From the NCBI GenBank assembly GCA_020026215.1, contig JAHHQT010000059.1, positions 1-11,657 of the forward strand: DNA of 11,657 nucleotides, read 5' to 3'. This DNA is from Muribaculaceae bacterium. GTDB lineage: Bacteria > Bacteroidota > Bacteroidia > Bacteroidales > Muribaculaceae. The notes under the pieces are model-generated. The model had not been told where the DNA came from. It saw only the letters and a list, made by a program, of their open reading frames with translations, and made no database searches. A program made the translations under genes and the position numbers. Of this stretch, positions 1 to 7,109 are shown piece by piece. Numbering within the stretch: position 1 is the stretch's first letter; each line of letters begins with the position of its first letter.

Positions 1-237
1 GAATCATTGAAAGACGTAACTTTGACTATCGGTGCAAAAACAAGCTCAACAGGTACTATTTTCGGTTCTGTTAACAGCATCCACATCGCTGAAGCTTTGG
101 AAAAATTGGGTCACAACATTGACCGTAAAGTCATTTACATCAAAGACGCAGTTAAAGAAGTTGGTAGCTACACAGCTACTTTGAAACTACACAAAGAAGT
201 TTCTGTAGAAATTCCTTTCGAAGTTGTTTCTGAATAA
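1..237 (+). CDS. rplI: 50S ribosomal protein L9, C-terminal part (5' end outside window)
   Basis: The reading frame is open from the first base and ends at TAA 235-237, giving 78 residues of the C-terminal domain of L9, a 23S rRNA-binding protein of the large subunit. Recognisable L9 features are the TGTIFGSV stretch (residues 17-24 of the fragment), the helix beginning IAEALEKLG, and the closing strands around LKLHKEVSVEIPFEV. A TTG at 7 could be taken for a start, but the frame continues upstream of it and L9 is normally near 150 residues, so the gene is simply cut by the window edge. In Bacteroidetes it usually follows rpsF and rpsR (general knowledge, not visible here). A strong terminator follows directly. 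Confidence 0.95.
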   Translation, partial: ESLKDVTLTIGAKTSSTGTIFGSVNSIHIAEALEKLGHNIDRKVIYIKDAVKEVGSYTATLKLHKEVSVEIPFEVVSE

Positions 238-259
238 TTTCTTTACATAACATAAAATT

Positions 260-313
260 AAACGAAGGGATACGAGTTTTTTCGTATTCCTTCGTTTCTC
301 TTATATTTTTTTT
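260..313 (+). terminator. Rho-independent terminator of the rplI operon
   Basis: A 15-base arm at 261-275 pairs with 282-296 across a six-base loop (276-281), with one G-U pair; the A260/T297 pair extends it. A T-rich tract, including eight Ts in a row, follows to 313. It lies 23 bases after the rplI stop, so it most likely ends the ribosomal protein transcript. Confidence 0.9.
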
Positions 314-331
314 AACCTGAGATTTATAGCT

Positions 332-360
332 TATTCAAAAACATTCATTATATTTGAATA
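332..360 (+). promoter_or_regulatory. Predicted promoter of the 378-611 gene, with overlapping inverted repeat
   Basis: A -7 box of Bacteroidetes type, TATATTTG, is at 349-356, about 20 bases before the start codon at 378. No good -33 TTTG is seen at the expected distance. An 8-bp perfect inverted repeat, TATTCAAA (332-339) and TTTGAATA (353-360), covers the -7 box and may be an operator or chance in AT-rich DNA. Confidence 0.45.
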
Positions 361-377
361 GTTAAACGAGTAATATT

Positions 378-611
378 ATGATTGACATCCCTAATTTAAT
401 TCAAGACCTTTTATCTCAATTTGGGACCATCGACATAGCAGAAAGCGAATTTAAACGTCAAATCAACGAAGACGAAATCCTTAAAGAAGAATTCAAATCA
501 TGGTGCGAAGAAATGGGATACAAGGAACGTTATGCGTTTGAGGACTACTGTCACGAGTTTCTCGACGACCAAGAATCGATTTACGACGCGCTCTCTGACT
601 TCGATGAGTAA
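378..611 (+). CDS. Small acidic protein of unknown function
   Basis: This frame encodes 77 residues. The composition is very acidic: 23 Asp/Glu against 6 Lys/Arg. Aromatic residues and two Cys (in SWCEEMG and DYCHEF) are spread through the second half. The predicted structure is mostly helical, with no signal peptide or membrane segment. I do not recognise a family. It sits alone between the rplI terminator and the aguA promoter, with its own candidate -7 box and a weak hairpin behind it, so it is probably a single-gene transcript. Codon use is like the neighbours and the frame is clean, which supports a real gene. An adaptor-like or nucleic-acid-mimic role is possible from charge alone, but nothing in the sequence shows it. 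Confidence 0.65.
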   Translation: MIDIPNLIQDLLSQFGTIDIAESEFKRQINEDEILKEEFKSWCEEMGYKERYAFEDYCHEFLDDQESIYDALSDFDE

Positions 612-621
612 TTCCTGACTG

Positions 622-648
622 ATGAAATATTGAAATTTCATATTTTAT
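622..648 (+). terminator. Weak AT-rich hairpin after the small acidic gene
   Basis: ATGAAAT (622-628) pairs perfectly with ATTTCAT (635-641) around a six-base loop, and ATTTTAT follows. It lies 10 bases after the stop at 611. The stem has little GC and its loop contains the TTG that serves as -33 element of the aguA promoter, so it may be only chance symmetry. Confidence 0.35.
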
Positions 649-660
649 AATTAATTTTGT
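630..660 (+). promoter_or_regulatory. Predicted aguAB promoter
   Basis: TTG at 630-632 and TAATTTTGT at 652-660 are separated by 19 bases, matching the Bacteroidetes -33 / -7 (TAnnTTTGY) arrangement. Transcription would start near 665-668, leaving a leader of about 30 bases before the ATG at 697. Confidence 0.6.
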
Positions 661-697
661 ACTCGAAACTTAACAATTAATTTTATTGAGTACGAAA
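655..697. repeat. Inverted repeat spanning the aguA -7 box and start codon
   Basis: TTTTGTACTC (655-664) is the reverse complement of GAGTACGAAA (688-697) apart from one G-T pair. The core GTACTC/GAGTAC is perfect. Most of the left arm lies upstream of the predicted transcription start, so it fits a DNA operator better than an mRNA hairpin. No regulator can be named. Confidence 0.4.
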
Positions 698-1700
698 TGA
701 ACAGATTGCCTGCAGAGTGGGAAAGACAAGACGCCGTAATGATGGCGTGGCCACACCCTGATACTGATTGGGCTTATATGCTCGAAGAGGTTAAACTATG
801 TTTTCACAACATAGCAAAAGCTATTGTAAACAACGGTGAAATGCTGATTATCATTACTCCGAATGTGGGAGAAACACAAAAGGAGTTAAGCGACCTTGAT
901 TCATCAAAGCTACAATTTGTAGAAATCGCAACAAATGATACTTGGGCACGCGATATGTGTCCCATCATCACATTCAATAATCAAACAGCCAGAATCAACG
1001 ACTTCAAATTCAATGGTTGGGGTCTGAAATTTGCCGCTGATTTGGACAATCTTATCAATACTAAACTTTTCAACAAGTATCACATTTTCAATGGCGAATA
1101 TTGCAATCATCTGAATTTCGCATTGGAAGGCGGCTCTATTGAAAGCGACGGTGAAGGCACTATCCTTACCACTGCGGAGGAAGCTCAAAAGAAGAAATCG
1201 ATGCGTATGTGTGCAACGCTTTCGGTGCAGAAAAAGTGCTATGGCTCGACCACGGCTATCTTGCCGGTGACGACACAGACAGCCACGTGGACACCTTGGC
1301 CCGTTTAGCTCCAAACAATACCATCATCTATACTTGTACAGACAGAAAAGACGACGAACATTTCGAAGCGCTCAACCAAATGAAAGCGCAATTGGATACA
1401 TTCACCAACCATAAAGGCGAAAAATTCACTTTGGAAGAAGTTCCATTGCCTGAAGCCATTTACGATGAAGACGGATTGAGACTTCCAGCCACTTACGCAA
1501 ACTTCTTAATCGGCAACGGATTCGTACTTGTTCCAATTTACAATCAACCAGAATATGACGAAAAGGCTTTGAGCGTTTTCGCAAGAGTGTTCCCGAACTA
1601 CAAAATTCAAGGAATTGACTGCAACGCATTGATTAAGCAACACGGTTCACTGCACTGCGTTACCATGCAAATTCCTGAAAACTCTTTAAATTTGAAATAA
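697..1700 (+). pseudogene. aguA: Agmatine deiminase, frameshifted with a small internal deletion
   Basis: Agmatine deiminase (agmatine iminohydrolase) converts agmatine to N-carbamoylputrescine and ammonia. Frame 1 from ATG 697 carries the N-terminal part: LPAEWERQDAVMMAWPH, NDTWARD, DFKFNGWGLKF and LEGGSIESDG, ending with ILTTAEE near 1180. The rest is in another frame from about 1182 to TAA 1698-1700: SKEEIDAYV, the HGYLAGDDTDSHVDTLARL region and the C-terminal HGSLHCVTMQ with the catalytic Cys. Frame 1 alone stops at 1306. Between ILTTAEE and SKEEI the family normally has about ten further residues (a CLL...NRN segment), so the defect is a roughly 30-base deletion not divisible by three rather than a single lost base. 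The usual R-D-x-G-P motif reads RDMCP. The two parts plus the gap would make about 345 residues, the normal length. A sequencing or assembly error cannot be excluded. Confidence 0.85.
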
Positions 1701-2587
1701 TGGAAAAGAAATTGAAAGTAGGAATCATACAACAGTCCAACAGCTCAGACGTAGCCCAAAACAGAGAAAATCTAAAAGCCAAAATTCTAAAATTGGCGAA
1801 AGACGGTGCTGAATTGGTGGTACTTCAAGAGTTGCACGACTCTCTATATTTTTGTCAAATTGAAAGCACTGACAATTTCGACTTGGCATTGCCTATTCCT
1901 GGCGAAGCTACAGAATTTTACAGCCAAGTGGCAAAAGAAGCCGGCATCGTTTTGGTTACTTCATTGTTCGAAAAACGAGCTCCGGGACTTTATCACAACA
2001 CAGCTGTAGTATTTGAAAAAGACGGTTCTATGGCTGGTAAATTCCGCAAGATGCACATTCCTGACGACCCTGCCTACTACGAAAAATTCTATTTCACACC
2101 AGGCGATTTGGGATTCGAACCGATACAGACTTCAGTTGGCAAATTGGGCGTATTGGTCTGCTGGGACCAATGGTATCCAGAAGCAGCACGCCTAATGGCA
2201 TTGAAGGGTGCGGATATGCTCATCTACCCTACTGCCATCGGTTGGGAAAGTACAGATACAGACGACGAAAAAGAACGTCAACGCGAAGCATGGATTACTG
2301 TTCAACGCGGTCATGCTGTCGCAAACGGACTTCCTGTCATCACGGTCAACCGTGTTGGCTTGGAACTTGACCCATCAGAACAAACCAACGGAATTCTATT
2401 CTGGGGTAGCAGTTTCGTCGCAGGCCCGCAAGGCGAATTTCTTTACAAAGCACCTTGTGACCAAGAAACAACCGACATTATCGAAGTCGATTTGGCTCGT
2501 TCAGAGCAAGTACGCCGCTGGTGGCCGTTCCTGCGTGACCGCCGTATTGACGAATTCGGCAACTTGACAAAACGTTTTATTGACTAA
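1700..2587 (+). CDS. aguB: N-carbamoylputrescine amidase
   Basis: This 295-residue cytosolic enzyme of the nitrilase (carbon-nitrogen hydrolase) superfamily hydrolyses N-carbamoylputrescine to putrescine, CO2 and ammonia, the step after agmatine deiminase. The catalytic triad is visible: Glu44 in LQELHDS, Lys117 in FRKMHIPDDP and Cys154 in LVCWDQWYPEAAR. The length matches the family. Its ATG shares one base with the aguA stop (TAATG), so translation is probably coupled to the end of aguA. It ends before a strong bidirectional terminator. The frame is intact although aguA is broken, so the enzyme may still be made but would lack its usual internal substrate supply. The family includes other amidases; the pairing with aguA makes the specificity call firm. 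Confidence 0.93.
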   Translation: MEKKLKVGIIQQSNSSDVAQNRENLKAKILKLAKDGAELVVLQELHDSLYFCQIESTDNFDLALPIPGEATEFYSQVAKEAGIVLVTSLFEKRAPGLYHNTAVVFEKDGSMAGKFRKMHIPDDPAYYEKFYFTPGDLGFEPIQTSVGKLGVLVCWDQWYPEAARLMALKGADMLIYPTAIGWESTDTDDEKERQREAWITVQRGHAVANGLPVITVNRVGLELDPSEQTNGILFWGSSFVAGPQGEFLYKAPCDQETTDIIEVDLARSEQVRRWWPFLRDRRIDEFGNLTKRFID

Positions 2588-2610
2588 GTGAAAAAAACGA
2601 TATAAAACAA

Positions 2611-2650
2611 ACAGAGACCAATCGTAAGTTGAATTTCGATTGGTCTCTGT
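2611..2650. terminator. Bidirectional terminator between convergent aguB and merR-like gene
   Basis: ACAGAGACCAATCG (2611-2624) pairs perfectly with CGATTGGTCTCTGT (2637-2650), a 14-bp stem with a 12-base loop. On the minus strand a run of seven Ts (from the A-run at 2591-2597) lies a little past the stem; on the plus strand CGTTTATG follows. The position between two convergent genes fits termination in both directions. Confidence 0.85.
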
Positions 2651-2669
2651 CGTTTATGTAAAAAAAATA

Positions 2670-3005
2670 CTACGGAATCTGGTTCAAGGCTTCAGACAAC
2701 TGAAGAAGTTCTTCTCGCACCTCACGAAGACGCTCGGTGACATCGTGGACCTTTGACACGTTACGACGGTTCTTCTTAATTTGCTTTTCTGCTGCCGCCA
2801 ACTTTAAACCACGCTCTTTGACTAAGAAATGAATCATTTTCAAATGTTCCAAATCATCGAGAGTGTAATAACGAGTATTTTTCGCATTACGCATTGGGTG
2901 TAAAATAGATAGCTCTTTTTCCCAAAAACGCAAAGTGGAACATGGCAAGTCCAAAATCTTGGAAATTTCACCAATTTTGTAAAACTTTTTTTCTGTAGTT
3001 TTCAT
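2670..3005 (-). CDS. MerR-family transcriptional regulator, short form
   Basis: This 111-residue protein has an N-terminal MerR-type winged helix-turn-helix: FYKIGEISKILDLPCSTLRFWEKE (about residues 8-31) is the HTH and NTRYYTLDDLEHL (about 43-55) the wing. A Lys/Glu-rich helix from about 70 to 108 is the likely dimerisation coiled coil. There is no effector-binding domain beyond it, and the lone Cys22 in the HTH is not a metal-sensing arrangement. This short type is common in Bacteroidetes; its target is not known to me. It diverges from alaS over a 139-base region where both predicted promoters overlap in an inverted repeat, so autoregulation together with control of alaS is plausible but inferred. 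Confidence 0.85.
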   Translation of the reverse strand: MKTTEKKFYKIGEISKILDLPCSTLRFWEKELSILHPMRNAKNTRYYTLDDLEHLKMIHFLVKERGLKLAAAEKQIKKNRRNVSKVHDVTERLREVREELLQLSEALNQIP

Positions 3006-3041
3006 TTAGATGGTTTAAAATTACAGGTTATACTATCTTAT

Positions 3042-3074
3042 TTTGCAAAAATAATATAAAAACTGTATTTTTGC
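3042..3074 (+). promoter_or_regulatory. alaS: Predicted alaS promoter
   Basis: TTTG at 3042-3045 and TATTTTTGC at 3066-3074 are separated by 20 bases, a near-ideal Bacteroidetes -33/-7 promoter. Transcription would begin near 3080, giving a leader of about 65 bases before ATG 3145. Confidence 0.7.
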
Positions 3075-3079
3075 AGTTT
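3044..3079. repeat. Nested inverted repeats in the divergent merR-like/alaS promoter region
   Basis: TGCAAAAATA (3044-3053) is the exact reverse complement of TATTTTTGCA (3066-3075); each arm holds the -7 box of one of the divergent promoters. A second perfect repeat, AAACTG (3060-3065) and CAGTTT (3074-3079), brackets the alaS -7 box. Palindromes of about 20 bp are typical MerR-family sites, so the second one is a candidate operator. Confidence 0.5.
3045..3077 (-). promoter_or_regulatory. Predicted promoter of the merR-like gene
   Basis: Read on the minus strand, TATTTTTGC (3053 down to 3045) matches TAnnTTTGY exactly. About 20 bases upstream is ACTG (3077-3074), one base from a -33 TTTG core. 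The start codon is 40 bases further on. It overlaps the oppositely directed alaS promoter. Confidence 0.55.
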
Positions 3080-3144
3080 GAAAGTAAGAAAATTACCTTC
3101 AACCAATAAAATAAATCACGGATATAGAATAAATTCAATATAAT

Positions 3145-5763
3145 ATGTATTCAGCAAACGAAATTAGAGAATCCTTCAAGGAATTCTTTAAAAGCAAAGG
3201 ACACCAAATCGTTCCTTCTGCACCAATGGTTATCAAAGATGACCCAACTTTGATGTTTACGAATGCAGGCATGAACCAATTCAAGGATATTATCTTGGGT
3301 AATGTACCTGCAAAATATAAAAGAGTAGCCGACTCTCAAAAATGTTTGCGTGTCAGCGGTAAGCACAACGACTTGGAAGAAGTTGGTTTGGACACTTACC
3401 ACCACACCATGTTTGAAATGCTTGGCAACTGGTCTTTTGGTGACTATTTCAAAAAAGAAGCCATTGACTGGGCTTGGGAATATCTTGTTGATGTTTTGAA
3501 ACTTAATCCGGAACGCCTTTACGCGACAGTGTTTGAAGGTTATGCTCCTGATGGTTTGGAACGTGATAATGAAGCGGCTGAATACTGGGAAAAACATCTT
3601 CCAAAAGATCATATCATCAACGGTAACCGCAAAGACAATTTCTGGGAAATGGGTGATACTGGACCTTGCGGCCCTTGTTCAGAAATCCACATCGACCTTC
3701 GTAGCGATGCTGAAAGAGCAGAAAAAGACGGTCGTGAATTGGTGAACGAAAGCCACCCACAAGTGATTGAAATCTGGAACCTCGTATTCATGCAATATAA
3801 CCACAAAGCCGACGGCTCATTGGAACCACTTCCTGCAAAAGTAATCGATACAGGTATGGGATTCGAACGTCTATGTATGGCTTTGCAAGGCAAAACATCC
3901 AACTACGACACTGATGTTTTCCAACCATTGTTGTCAAAAATCGGTCAATTGTCAGGCAAAACTTATGGCAAGGACAACCGCACTGATATTGCAATGCGTG
4001 TAATTGCAGACCACGTTCGTACCATTTCATTCTCCATCGCAGACTCACAATTGCCTTCAAATGCAAAAGCAGGTTATGTAATCCGTCGTATCTTGCGTCG
4101 TGCAGTACGTTACGCCTATACTTTCCTTGATCAAAAACAAGCCTTCTTGTATCGCATTGTTGACACTTTGATTGAATCTATGGGTCACGCATATCCTGAA
4201 TTGGTTTCTCAAGCTGACTTAATCAAGAAAGTCATCAAGGAAGAAGAAGAATCATTCTTGCGTACTTTGGAAACAGGTATCAAGATGTTGGAAAAAATCA
4301 TCGCTGATACTAAGGCTGAAAACAAAAAAGCCATTTCAGGCAAGGAAGCATTCGTACTTTATGACACTTACGGTTTCCCATTGGACTTGACAGAACTTAT
4401 CTTGAAGGAAAACGAATTGGAAGTTGACGTCAAAGAGTTCAACGCTGAAATGGACAAACAAAAACAACGTGCCCGCAACGCTGCTTCCATCGAAGCAACA
4501 GACTGGGTTACATTGAACGAAGGCGAAGAAGAATTTGTTGGTTACGATGAATTCTCTGTTGAAACTACAATTCTACGTTACCGCAAGGTAAAACAAAAAA
4601 ATACAGAATACTACCAAATCGTATTGGCTAAAACTCCGTTCTATGGTGAAATGGGTGGTCAAGTTGGTGATACAGGTGTTTTGAAATGCGGTGATGAAGT
4701 CATCGAAATCTTCGACACTAAACGCGAAAACAACCTTGCTGTCCACTTGTCAAAGAAATTGCCAAGCGACGTAAACGCCATCTTCACTGCCGAAATCAAC
4801 GTTGAAGCTCGCAAGAAAACTGCAGCAAACCACTCAGCAACACACTTGCTACACGAAGCATTACGCGAAGTGTTGGGAACACACGTTGAACAAAAAGGTT
4901 CTTTCGTATCTCCTAACATCCTTCGTTTCGACTTCTCTCACTTCCAAAAGATGACTGAAGAAGAAATCAGAAAAGTAGAGCACTTGGCTAACCTCAAAGT
5001 TCGCGAAGCTATCTGCTTGGAAGAACACAGAAATATGCCTATCGCAGAAGCCAAGGCTTTGGGAGCAATGGCATTATTCGGTGAAAAATACGGAGAAGAA
5101 GTACGTGTCATCAAATATGGCAGTAGCGTAGAACTTTGTGGTGGTACTCACGTTGCCAACACTGGTAACATCGGTATGATTAAGATTGTATCAGAAAGCA
5201 GTATTGCAGCAGGTATCCGTCGTATCGAAGCTATTACTGGCGAAGCTGTTGAACAGGCACTATATGAATTGAAAGATACTCTTGACGAAATCGGTTCTTT
5301 ACTTCACGCATCCAACATCCTTCAAGCTGTCAGAAAGACTATCAGCGAAAACGCTGACTTGAAGAAAGACGCAGAAGAAATGGTTCAAGAACGTATCAAT
5401 AACATCACAGAACAATTGCTTGCAAATGGTACTGTAGAAAACGGCATCAACATCTACTCACTTCGCGGTATCCGTATCCCTGAAGTAGTGAAAGGCGTTG
5501 CTTTCCAAGTTCGTGAAAAATCACCGGAAAATACAGTGTTCCTTGCAGCCACAGTCAACGAACAGAAACCATTGCTTACAGTTTTGGTCACTGAAGACTT
5601 GGTTAAATCAGGTTTGAACGCATCCAATATCGTCCGTGAAGCCGCAAAAGCTATCAAAGGCGGTGGCGGTGGTCAACCTCAATTCGCACAAGCCGGTGGT
5701 AAAGATGCTGACAGCCTAAGTGCTGCTTACCAAAAAATGCTTGATTTAGTTCAAAACAAATAG
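3145..5763 (+). CDS. alaS: Alanyl-tRNA synthetase
   Basis: AlaS charges tRNA-Ala with alanine and hydrolyses mischarged Ser- or Gly-tRNA. The 872 residues are full length. The class II catalytic domain is at the N-terminus: motif 1 around DDPTLMFTNAGMNQF (about 32-46), motif 2 around FWEMGDTGPCGPCSEIH (about 166-182) and motif 3 DTGMGFERL (about 235-243). The editing domain has the zinc-site pair H563-x3-H567 (HSATH) and C665-x3-H669 (CGGTH). The C-Ala domain ends with the glycine-rich GGGGGQPQFAQAGG (about 838-851). The start MYSANEIRESF matches the family start. It is a single-gene transcript with its own promoter and a terminator at 5785. It is an essential housekeeping gene with nothing unusual inside. 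Confidence 0.98.
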   Translation: MYSANEIRESFKEFFKSKGHQIVPSAPMVIKDDPTLMFTNAGMNQFKDIILGNVPAKYKRVADSQKCLRVSGKHNDLEEVGLDTYHHTMFEMLGNWSFGDYFKKEAIDWAWEYLVDVLKLNPERLYATVFEGYAPDGLERDNEAAEYWEKHLPKDHIINGNRKDNFWEMGDTGPCGPCSEIHIDLRSDAERAEKDGRELVNESHPQVIEIWNLVFMQYNHKADGSLEPLPAKVIDTGMGFERLCMALQGKTSNYDTDVFQPLLSKIGQLSGKTYGKDNRTDIAMRVIADHVRTISFSIADSQLPSNAKAGYVIRRILRRAVRYAYTFLDQKQAFLYRIVDTLIESMGHAYPELVSQADLIKKVIKEEEESFLRTLETGIKMLEKIIADTKAENKKAISGKEAFVLYDTYGFPLDLTELILKENELEVDVKEFNAEMDKQKQRARNAASIEATDWVTLNEGEEEFVGYDEFSVETTILRYRKVKQKNTEYYQIVLAKTPFYGEMGGQVGDTGVLKCGDEVIEIFDTKRENNLAVHLSKKLPSDVNAIFTAEINVEARKKTAANHSATHLLHEALREVLGTHVEQKGSFVSPNILRFDFSHFQKMTEEEIRKVEHLANLKVREAICLEEHRNMPIAEAKALGAMALFGEKYGEEVRVIKYGSSVELCGGTHVANTGNIGMIKIVSESSIAAGIRRIEAITGEAVEQALYELKDTLDEIGSLLHASNILQAVRKTISENADLKKDAEEMVQERINNITEQLLANGTVENGINIYSLRGIRIPEVVKGVAFQVREKSPENTVFLAATVNEQKPLLTVLVTEDLVKSGLNASNIVREAAKAIKGGGGGQPQFAQAGGKDADSLSAAYQKMLDLVQNK

Positions 5764-5784
5764 TATTGAACTTCTCAAATATTC

Positions 5785-5829
5785 AATATGGCTGATTATC
5801 GCAACCGACAGTCAGCCATATTTATTTTC
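5785..5829 (+). terminator. Rho-independent terminator of alaS
   Basis: AATATGGCTGA (5785-5795) pairs perfectly with TCAGCCATATT (5812-5822), an 11-bp stem around a 16-base loop, followed by TATTTTC. It starts 22 bases after the alaS stop. Confidence 0.75.
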
Positions 5830-5909
5830 ATGCCTCTGAAAATCTTGCAACCCTCTAATTTAAAATAATGTCCATCAAAGATTGACAACGAACTACACCC
5901 AAAAACGTT

Positions 5910-5941
5910 ACTGCACATTCAGAATTATTTCGTAACTTTGT
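5910..5941 (+). promoter_or_regulatory. Predicted promoter of the pdxA-to-HAD operon
   Basis: TAACTTTGT at 5933-5941 matches TAnnTTTGY exactly. ACTG at 5910-5913, 19 bases upstream, is a one-mismatch -33 element. Transcription would start near 5947, leaving a leader of roughly 23 bases before ATG 5970. Confidence 0.6.
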
Positions 5942-5969
5942 AGATTATAACTTATACGAAATTTACAAA

Positions 5970-7091
5970 ATGGATCATAATAGAAAAATCAAAGTGGGAA
6001 TTACCCACGGAGATACAAACGGAATCGGCTACGAAGTGATTTTGAAAACACTTAGCGAACCTCGCATGCTTGAACTTTGTACACCGGTTGTTTATGGATC
6101 ATCTAAAGCACTCGCCTATCACCGCAAGGCATTGAATATGCAAAGCGTGAACTTCAACATGGTAAAAAGTGCCGCTGAAGCAGCCGACAACATGAATAAC
6201 CTAATTGAAGTTTTGGATGGCGAAATCAAAATAGAGCTTGGCAACGCAACTCCTATCGCAGGTAAAGCCGCATTCGCATCATTGGAACGTGCAACCAAAG
6301 ACCTTAACGAAGGCTTGATTGACGTTTTGGTTACAGCCCCTATCAACAAAGATTCTATTCAAAGTGAAGATTTCCACTTCCCTGGTCATACAGAATATTT
6401 GGAATCAGCTATAGGCAACGGTAACAAATCATTGATGATTCTTTGCAACGATGATTTGCGTGTGGCATTAGTCACTACCCACCTGCCTATCTCTCAAATC
6501 TCTTCAGCCATCACAGAAGAGACAATTATCGAAAAACTTGAAATTTTCAACGAATCCCTCAAAAAGGATTTCAATATTATCAATCCTCGTATCGCAGTCT
6601 TGGCACTCAACCCTCATGCTGGAGAAAACGGCATGTTGGGCAATGAAGAAAAAGAAATCATCACCCCTGCCATTGACAAAGCCTATGCCAACAAAATTTA
6701 CTGTTTCGGCCCGTATGCAGCGGACGGATTTTTCGGAAGTGAACAATACAAACATTTCGACGGTGTATTGGCAATGTACCACGACCAAGGTTTGGCACCA
6801 TTCAAGACTATCGCAATGGAAAGCGGCGTGAACTTCACAGCAGGTCTTCCATTCATCCGTACATCACCTGACCACGGTACAGGATATGACATCGCAGGAC
6901 AAGGGGTAGCTGACGAATCATCGTTCAGAACAGCCATCTACAAGGCTCTTGACTTCTTCCGTTCAAGAAATGCATACTACGCTATGCACCGTCATCCACT
7001 TCGCAAGCAATACTTCGACAAGAGTGGTGACAAGGAAGTTCTCGACTTGACTAAAGACGACAACGACACCCCTGAAATTCTAAATAACTAA
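5970..7091 (+). CDS. pdxA: 4-hydroxythreonine-4-phosphate dehydrogenase (PdxA family)
   Basis: PdxA is a cytosolic, metal-dependent NAD enzyme that oxidises 4-phosphooxy-L-threonine in DXP-dependent pyridoxal phosphate synthesis. Family motifs appear in order: GDTNGIGYE (14-22, variant of GDPAGIGPE), VTAPINK (121-127), PGHTEYL, H171 in THLPI, H216 in LNPHAGENG and H271 in AMYHDQGLAPFK, the last three being the usual metal ligands. GLPFIRTSPDHGTGYDIAG follows (about 292-310). At 373 residues it is about 40 longer than typical PdxA; the extra is a charged C-terminal tail. It is the first gene of a compact operon and the next gene begins 18 bases later. The companions look like inositol lipid genes, so either vitamin B6 synthesis merely shares the transcript, or this paralogue acts on another phosphorylated hydroxy acid. 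The motifs favour true PdxA. Confidence 0.88.
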   Translation: MDHNRKIKVGITHGDTNGIGYEVILKTLSEPRMLELCTPVVYGSSKALAYHRKALNMQSVNFNMVKSAAEAADNMNNLIEVLDGEIKIELGNATPIAGKAAFASLERATKDLNEGLIDVLVTAPINKDSIQSEDFHFPGHTEYLESAIGNGNKSLMILCNDDLRVALVTTHLPISQISSAITEETIIEKLEIFNESLKKDFNIINPRIAVLALNPHAGENGMLGNEEKEIITPAIDKAYANKIYCFGPYAADGFFGSEQYKHFDGVLAMYHDQGLAPFKTIAMESGVNFTAGLPFIRTSPDHGTGYDIAGQGVADESSFRTAIYKALDFFRSRNAYYAMHRHPLRKQYFDKSGDKEVLDLTKDDNDTPEILNN

Positions 7092-7109
7092 TCGCTCAAA
7101 ACAGACATT

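Noticed and set aside
7..237. TTG at 7 as the start of a short separate gene
   Set aside because: The frame is open upstream to the window edge and the product is clearly the C-terminal domain of L9.
238..377. Riboswitch, small RNA or tRNA in the intergenic regions
   Set aside because: Only terminators, promoter boxes and short inverted repeats were found here and in the other gaps; no tRNA-like arms or known riboswitch core was recognised.
1159..1215. Programmed ribosomal frameshift within aguA
   Set aside because: No slippery heptamer or downstream structure is evident, and about ten conserved residues would still be missing after any shift, so a deletion explains it better.
910..1314. 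134-residue minus-strand open frame across the aguA break
   Set aside because: It is antisense to recognisable agmatine deiminase sequence and resembles no protein family.
2208..2567. 119-residue alternative plus-strand frame inside aguB
   Set aside because: It is an out-of-frame shadow of aguB, whose catalytic triad and length are complete.
3151..3612. 153-residue open frame antisense to alaS
   Set aside because: It lies wholly inside the well-supported alaS gene, has no recognisable motifs, and its codon pattern is the complement of alaS.
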